Shown piece by piece: positions 59,298-64,000 of a DNA stretch of 64,000 nucleotides; within the stretch, counting starts at the first letter, position 1; each line of letters opens with the position of its first letter. A model generated the notes under the pieces. It was not told where the DNA came from. It ran no database searches and worked only from the letters and a program-made list of their open reading frames with translations. The DNA comes from Anaerolinea sp. (GTDB lineage Bacteria > Chloroflexota > Anaerolineae > Anaerolineales > Anaerolineaceae). The stretch is from the NCBI GenBank assembly GCA_029975055.1, contig JARKPU010000047.1, positions 1-64,000 of the forward strand, written 5' to 3'. The position numbers were made by a program, and so were the translations under genes.

Positions 59298-59350
59298 CCG
59301 AAAAACAGGTGCGGGCAGGGGCGCAGCCCCTGCGCACACCTGTTTTTCGG
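59298..59350. terminator. Long GC-rich hairpin upstream of the GT2 gene
   Basis: CCGAAAAACAGGTGcGGGCAGGGGC with a short GCA loop pairs with GCCCCTGCGCACACCTGTTTTTCGG, giving a 20+ bp imperfect stem of 53 nt. It lies 64 nt after the stop of 59414-60961 (minus strand). On the minus strand the structure ends in CGG followed by A-rich bases rather than a T run, so it may act as a processing site or mRNA stabiliser rather than a classical terminator. An adjacent CCCGGCAGGAAAGGGG sequence resembles other CCCTCACCC-type hairpins. Confidence 0.4.
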
Positions 59351-59413
59351 GAAACGCAGGGCGGGGTTTGAGCATTTTTTTAAACGAAAACACTCTCGGT
59401 TTATACAAAGGGT

Positions 59414-60961
59414 TCAGGCGGGGCGCTTCTTATGGAGCAGGTCCCAGGCCAGGCCGCCCAGCAGCACCAGGGCGCTCAAGCCGAGGATCAGGCCGGTCAT
59501 CACGAAGATATCCAGCTTGGCGCCGATGTTGAAGTAGCGGCTGAAGTACCAGTGGGTGAAGAAGCCGAGGAAGATGCCCTCCACCAGCAGCCAGCGCCCC
59601 AGCCAGGGGTCGCGGCGCGAGCGTGCCCAATCCAGCGCCCAGCCGACGGCCAGGGCGATGAAAACGAGGAAGAGCATGCGGTAACGCGGGTTATCGGTCA
59701 TATCGCCGCCGGCGCGCAGCGAGGCCACGCAGGCCCAGGCGGCGGTGGAAAGCACCGCCCACAGCACCAGCCGCCGGGCGGGGGGCTGCTCCTTCCAGGC
59801 GCTGAAGGCCGCATAGAGCAGCACCGGCACGGCCAGGTACCAGCCCAGCGAGCGCAGGATGACGATGCCCTTCCAGAGCGGGATGCCCGGCTCGGCGATG
59901 GCGGCGGGCAAGACGGGCTGCGTGAGGCCGTACACCAGCAGGAAGGGAATGCGGAAGCGGTCGCCGATGCGGTCGAGCACGCGCGCGGCCATGCCCGAAT
60001 TGCGCAGCGTGAGCACCTGGTCCCAGACGGAAGCCCAGCGGAACCATTCCCAGGTGAGGGCCAGCCCCGCCGCGGCCCCTACGGCCAGCCCGGCCCAGCC
60101 GAGCCATTTCCAGGCCTTCCCGCTGCGGGAGGAGGTGTAATCGAGCCAGAAGAGGATGGCCAGCACGCCGAGGATGAAGAGCGCCGAGCGGGTGGAGAAG
60201 AAGAGCATCCCCGCCAGGCTGAAGGCGAAGGCCCCCAGCGCGCCGCGCAGGTTGAGGCGCCAGGCCAGCACCGCCCAGAGGGCCATGGCGCTCAGGCCGA
60301 GCATGAACGGTTCGCGCATCTGCGAGGCGGTGAAGAACAGGCCGTCGGGGTAGAGCACATACACCCAGGCGGCGATGAGCCCCGCGCGCGCCGAAAGGCG
60401 CAGCCCGGCGGCCCGCCAGAGGAAGGGCACCCCCAGGGCGAAGAAGAAGCTGCCGAGGATGAGGATGAGGAAGGGGCGCTGCGCATCTGGGCTGAGGTAG
60501 CGATAGACGGCCGCGCTGGTGAGTCCCAGCCCCCCGTACTGGTCGGACGAGAGCGAGAGCTGCGGGTTGAAGAGCAGGCGCTCGCCCGAAATGCCCAGGT
60601 TGTAGGCCTCGCGGTCGCGCTCGTAGGCATCGGGGAAGAGGTAGCCGGCCCGCTGCACCTCTTCATCGTAGCCGAAGACGGGCAGCGCCAGGCTGAGGCC
60701 CACCCCCGCGGCCAGGCGCAGGAGAAAGGCTGCCGTGATGAGCGCCCCCAGCATGCGCCCGCCGCCGCCCCAGCGCCAGGCCGAGCCGAGCAGGTAGGCG
60801 CTCAGCGCAGTGAGTATTGCCGCGGCCAGCCAGCCGCGCAGAAACCCCCCAGGGCTCAGCAGCGCCACCGGCAGGCTCAGCAGCAGCCCGGCGGCGAGGC
60901 TCCAGGCGGCGCGGTGCAGGCGCGGCGAATCCGAGCCGCTCACAAAATTCCTTGCAGGCAT
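59414..60961 (-). CDS. GT-C family membrane glycosyltransferase-like protein
   Basis: A 515-residue protein with about 11 helices. The first large loop has VFGYDEEVQRAGYLFPDAYERDREAYNLG (acidic residues about 95-120), and LSSDQYGGLGL near 137-147. ASQMREPFMLGL is another loop. The acidic early loop fits GT-C folds (GT39/ArnT-like), but the family is not certain and the substrate is unknown. It is upstream of 58159-59127 in transcription order, separated by the palindrome region. It overlaps the GT4 gene by 22 bp. Confidence 0.75.
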   Translation of the reverse strand: MPARNFVSGSDSPRLHRAAWSLAAGLLLSLPVALLSPGGFLRGWLAAAILTALSAYLLGSAWRWGGGGRMLGALITAAFLLRLAAGVGLSLALPVFGYDEEVQRAGYLFPDAYERDREAYNLGISGERLLFNPQLSLSSDQYGGLGLTSAAVYRYLSPDAQRPFLILILGSFFFALGVPFLWRAAGLRLSARAGLIAAWVYVLYPDGLFFTASQMREPFMLGLSAMALWAVLAWRLNLRGALGAFAFSLAGMLFFSTRSALFILGVLAILFWLDYTSSRSGKAWKWLGWAGLAVGAAAGLALTWEWFRWASVWDQVLTLRNSGMAARVLDRIGDRFRIPFLLVYGLTQPVLPAAIAEPGIPLWKGIVILRSLGWYLAVPVLLYAAFSAWKEQPPARRLVLWAVLSTAAWACVASLRAGGDMTDNPRYRMLFLVFIALAVGWALDWARSRRDPWLGRWLLVEGIFLGFFTHWYFSRYFNIGAKLDIFVMTGLILGLSALVLLGGLAWDLLHKKRPA

Positions 60962-62061
60962 GTGCGCTCCCGTTCCAACCAGGTGTAGCCCCGGGCCAGC
61001 TCTTGCGCGCGGGCCGCGAGCCGCTCGCGCAGCCCTTCATCTCCGGCCAGGCGCGCCAGGGCTTCCGTCCAGGCGGGCAGGTCATCGGGCGGGGCAAAGA
61101 CCGCGCTGGATTCATCCAGCACCTCGCGGATCACCGGCAGGTCGCTGGTGAGGATGGCGCGCCCCGCGCCGAGGTAATCGAAGAGTTTCATCGGGCTGGC
61201 AATTTCCGCCGAATTGCCCCCCCCGCTGCCGGCGATGGCCCGCCCGTAGGGCATGAGCAGGATATCCGCCGCGGCCTGGTAGAGCGGCAGGCGCGCGTTG
61301 GCGACAAAGCCGGTGAAGGTGACGTTTTCCAGCCCGGCGGCTTCGGCGCGGGCGCGCCAGGCCGAAACGTCTTCTTCGCGCCCGCCCACCCACACAAAGT
61401 TGACAGAGCGGATGGCCCCGGCCAGCCCAAGGAAAAGCTCGCCGCCGCGCCCGGCATAGAGGTGGCCCGAGCAGAGGGCGGTGGTATTTTCGGGCAGGCC
61501 CAGCCACCGGCGGGCTTTGAGCGGCCCCGGCAGGCCCTGGTAGCGCTCCAGGTCGAGGCCGTTGGGGGCGATGACCGTCTGCGCGGGGGACAGCCGCCCA
61601 TAAAGGCGCTCGAGGGCGCGCTGCAGCGCGCGGGTGATGAGCGCCAGGCGCTTGCGCCCCGGCAGGGCCAGGTAAGCGCGCAGCCAGAGCGGCCCCAGGC
61701 GGCCGGTGGGCAGGTCATGGGCCTCGTAGAGGGCCGGCTGCCCGCCGAGCAAGGCAAACACGGCAGCCTGGATCGTCCAGGTGTAAACCAGGGCGGCCTT
61801 TTGGCGGCGCGCGCGCCGCGCGGCGGCCCAGGCGAAGTCGATGCGGCGCAGGCGCGCGCCGGCCCGGACGCGTTCGATCTCGAACCTTTCGCTCAGCCCG
61901 TAGAGTTCGGCAAGCGCGGGCCAATCGGGTTCGCCCTCGCCGGGCAGGTACAGGCGCACGGCGTGCCCAAGCTGCGCCAGGGCCTGGCAGACCTTCATCA
62001 CCTGGATGGAGTTGGCGGTCGTCGAGGGGACTTGGGCGGTCGAAATGGCGGCGATTTGCAT
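60940..62061 (-). CDS. Family 4 glycosyltransferase
   Basis: A 373-residue GT-B enzyme. The N-terminal domain has AISTAQVPSTTANSIQVMKVCQALAQLGHAVRLYLPG. The C-terminal domain has ALCSGHLYAGRGGELFLGLAGA, NFVWVGGREEDV, NVTFTGFVANARLPLYQAAADILLMPYG, and MKLFDYLGAGRAILTSDLPVIREVL. ATG 62061 (MQIAAISTAQ) is preferred over the GTG at 62079, which has no ribosome binding site. It overlaps the GT-C gene downstream by 22 bp. Donor unknown; cytosolic. Confidence 0.88.
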   Translation of the reverse strand: MQIAAISTAQVPSTTANSIQVMKVCQALAQLGHAVRLYLPGEGEPDWPALAELYGLSERFEIERVRAGARLRRIDFAWAAARRARRQKAALVYTWTIQAAVFALLGGQPALYEAHDLPTGRLGPLWLRAYLALPGRKRLALITRALQRALERLYGRLSPAQTVIAPNGLDLERYQGLPGPLKARRWLGLPENTTALCSGHLYAGRGGELFLGLAGAIRSVNFVWVGGREEDVSAWRARAEAAGLENVTFTGFVANARLPLYQAAADILLMPYGRAIAGSGGGNSAEIASPMKLFDYLGAGRAILTSDLPVIREVLDESSAVFAPPDDLPAWTEALARLAGDEGLRERLAARAQELARGYTWLERERTCLQGIL

Positions 62062-62127
62062 GGGGAGGGGATCAGGCACTCAGGGCTAAGGTACTGGGCG
62101 CCCAGTGGCCTAAGCGCCTTTCCTCAA

Positions 62128-62907
62128 TTATAAATCCACGACCGCCCAAACCGGGTAGTGATCGGAAGGCCAGCGGTCGGGGCCGCCGGTGCGGTCGATG
62201 CCGGCCTCGAGGACGCGCCAGTGGGGCGAGACGAGCAGCCAATCGATGGCCTGAGCGAAGGGCAGTTTGCCGAAGGCGTGGAAGGTGCCTTCCTTGCGCT
62301 CGCCGGGGTGAGCCAGGCGGAAGGCATCGGCGAGCGGGCGGGGAGAACCCGCTCCGAGCAGCTCGCGGTAGGCCGCCGAGCGCTTGCCGGCGTTGAAATC
62401 GCCGTTCACCAGCACGGGCAGTTCAAGGGGCAGGGCTTCCACCTGGCGGCGCAGCAGGCGGGCGCTTTCGCGCACGGCGATGGGGGTGTAATCGAAATGC
62501 GTGTTGATCCAGGCCAGCTCGAGGCCGCTCGTGCGATGGCGCAGGCGCAATTGCACCGCCGAACGCACATAGGCGCTGCCCCAGCTGGTGCTGCCCGGCA
62601 CTTCGGGCGTGCGGCTGAGCCAGAAGATGCGCCGTTCGAGGACTTCAAAGGCGTCTTTGCGCACCAGCGCGGGGGTCATCTCTAAGGGGGCGGGCGGCAC
62701 GCCGCGCCGCACGCCGATGAACTCATAACCGGCCAGTTCGGCGCGGATATCGGCGGCCTGCTGCGCGTCGTGGCATTCCTGCAGGCCGAGCAGGTGAGGG
62801 TCGAAGGCGCGGATGCGCTCGAAGGCCAGCTCGCGGCGCAAGGGCCAGGCGTTTTCGCCGTCGGCGGCTTCGGCGGTGCGCAGGTTGAAGGTCATCACGC
62901 GGATCAT
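62128..62907 (-). CDS. Endonuclease/exonuclease/phosphatase-fold protein
   Basis: A 259-residue EEP-fold protein: MIRVMTFNLRTAEAADGENAW, GLQECHDAQQ (catalytic Glu), VLVNGDFNAGKRS (Asp and Asn), and WPSDHYPVWAVVDL (catalytic His). The DGENAWPLRRE block occurs in a subgroup annotated as hydrolases of unknown substrate, often phosphodiesterases. It may cleave a lipid-linked phosphodiester, but secretion signals are absent. ATG 62907 overlaps the stop of the flippase gene (62904) by 4 bp, so it is co-translated with that gene. Confidence 0.85.
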   Translation of the reverse strand: MIRVMTFNLRTAEAADGENAWPLRRELAFERIRAFDPHLLGLQECHDAQQAADIRAELAGYEFIGVRRGVPPAPLEMTPALVRKDAFEVLERRIFWLSRTPEVPGSTSWGSAYVRSAVQLRLRHRTSGLELAWINTHFDYTPIAVRESARLLRRQVEALPLELPVLVNGDFNAGKRSAAYRELLGAGSPRPLADAFRLAHPGERKEGTFHAFGKLPFAQAIDWLLVSPHWRVLEAGIDRTGGPDRWPSDHYPVWAVVDL

Positions 62908-64000
62908 ACCGGCTGCTCCATGCTGCACAGGCCGCTCAGCCCGCGCCAGACCATCACCCCCACCGAGGCGGCAAAATACAGCGAGAGGAAGCCCGCCTCG
63001 GCCAGGTACCCGGCGCGGGGCAAGAACAGCACGCCCAAAGCCAGCTTGCCGAGCATGGCCCAAAAGCTCACTGCCAGGGCGAAATCGGCCATCCCGCGCG
63101 CCAGGAGCAGCGGGCGGCTCCAGAAGAGCGTGTTGGCCACGCCGTAACCGATGAGCAGGATGAGCAGCACCGGGAAGGCCGGTTCATAGACCGGCTTGTA
63201 GATGTGGAAGGAGCGCCCGAAGAGTTGCCAGGTGGAGAAGAGCGCCTGCCGCCCGAAGAGCACCAGCCCGAGCGCCACCGCGCCCGTCCATCCGCCGGCG
63301 ATGAGGCTCACCCGGCGCAGCAGGTCGCGCAGGCGCTGCCAGGCGCGCTCGGCCACGGCGCGGGTGATCTCAGGAAAAGTGGTGCTGATGAAGGGGTTGA
63401 TCGGCATGACCAGCAGGTTGATCACCTGCAGGGCAGTCTTGTAATAGCCCGCGATGGTGGCGTTGAAGAAGAGGCCCACCCAGGGCACTTCGCTGTCGCG
63501 CGCCACCAGGTTGATGGTGGCCGAGAAGTTGGTGCTGAGGGCAAAGCGGGCCAGCTCGCGCCAGGGCGGCAAGGCCGAGAACGAAGCCTGCCACCAGTTG
63601 CGGCGGATGGCCCGCGGCAGCCAGTAGAGCGCCGCCGCCACCGGCCCCGCCCCCAGGATGAATTTGCCGATCAGATAGGCCCACAGCACGTCCATCAACC
63701 CGCCGCCGCGCAGCGCCGCCGCGATGATCAGCGCCGCCACGATCACACTCTGCGCCAGGTTGATGAGCGCCTGGGTGCGGAAGTGCCCCGTCACCTGCAG
63801 CACGCCGGTGGAGGTTTCGTAATTCAGGTTGGCGAGGATCGACAGCCCGTAGAGGATGAAGAGCGGCGCAAGGGCGGCATCTTTGGCGAAGAAGCGCGCC
63901 CCCAGCGGGGCGAGCAGGGCCAGCACGCCAAAGGCCGCCAGCGAGGTGAGCGCTTCGGCCAGCCCGGCGGCTTTGACCACCGCCGCGGCGCGCTCCTTTT
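62904..64000 (-). CDS. Polysaccharide flippase (Wzx/MATE-like), 5' end outside window
   Basis: The visible 365 residues form an integral membrane protein with about ten helices, similar in pattern to the C-terminal two thirds of Wzx/RfbX-type polysaccharide transporters (MOP superfamily). Blocks are ILANLNYETSTGVLQVTGHFRTQ, DSEVPWVGLFFNATIAGYYKTALQVINLLVMPINPF, and TTFPEITRAV. The frame is open to base 64000, so the N-terminal part is missing. The segment FNATIAGYYKT and FPEITRA are shared by flippases that turn lipid-linked repeat units to the outer face. Downstream is the EEP protein. Confidence 0.85.
   Translation of the reverse strand, partial: KERAAAVVKAAGLAEALTSLAAFGVLALLAPLGARFFAKDAALAPLFILYGLSILANLNYETSTGVLQVTGHFRTQALINLAQSVIVAALIIAAALRGGGLMDVLWAYLIGKFILGAGPVAAALYWLPRAIRRNWWQASFSALPPWRELARFALSTNFSATINLVARDSEVPWVGLFFNATIAGYYKTALQVINLLVMPINPFISTTFPEITRAVAERAWQRLRDLLRRVSLIAGGWTGAVALGLVLFGRQALFSTWQLFGRSFHIYKPVYEPAFPVLLILLIGYGVANTLFWSRPLLLARGMADFALAVSFWAMLGKLALGVLFLPRAGYLAEAGFLSLYFAASVGVMVWRGLSGLCSMEQPV

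Overview
The window is GC-rich bacterial chromosome with dense, mostly leftward coding. A ribosomal start (rpsB-tsf-pyrH), a tRNA-Pro, RNase HII and a PcrA-type helicase look chromosomal. The Thr/Pro-rich linkers of the lipoproteins, the oxygen-sensitive glycyl radical enzyme and the many GT-C membrane glycosyltransferases suggest an anaerobic or facultative member of the Chloroflexota (Anaerolineae-like). This assignment is an inference from gene content, not from a phylogenetic marker comparison.

Layout. 1-2160: 3' part of pyrH, tsf, rpsB (all leftward) with a recognisable promoter, then tRNA-Pro(TGG) rightward with a near-consensus promoter. 2249-3969: small unknown protein, a family 2 glycosyltransferase and rnhB, rightward. 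3996-4250: three tandem copies of an ~85 bp double-hairpin unit. 4242-11851: leftward metabolic block (HAD phosphatase, aminotransferase, acyltransferase-like protein, glycyl radical enzyme with its activase, MFS transporter). 12198-14903: rightward CBS-domain protein and UvrD/PcrA helicase. 15071-17268: leftward small protein, sugar dehydrogenase lipoprotein and DUF1232 protein.

17403-54221 is the main feature: about 37 kb of co-directional, often overlapping leftward genes for a cell-surface glycan. It starts with a winged-helix regulator that has a strong promoter and an inverted-repeat operator. GDP-fucose synthase-like, ABC exporter (wzm/wzt) and three TagB/KpsC-like transferases follow. 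The cluster also encodes two NeuB-type nonulosonate synthases, three CTP-dependent sugar-activating enzymes (one fused to a HAD phosphatase) and a PseB-like dehydratase with an RmlD-like reductase. SDR and Gfo/Idh dehydrogenases, three tandem cysteine-rich lipoproteins and a run of GT-C and GT2 glycosyltransferases complete it. A 672 bp inverted-repeat-bounded cassette carrying a GxxExxY gene interrupts it.

54440-64000 is a second leftward glycan block: flippase-like TM protein, methyltransferase, polyprenyl-phosphate GT2, GT-C proteins, GT4, an endo/exonuclease/phosphatase-fold protein and a truncated polysaccharide flippase at the right edge.

A dispersed ~60 bp palindrome family (six clear copies, two possible remnants) occurs across the window. 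One copy lies in frame inside a membrane-protein gene. The most unusual items are this palindrome family, the glycyl radical enzyme whose active-site motif lacks the usual glutamate, the lipoprotein triplet, and the GxxExxY cassette.
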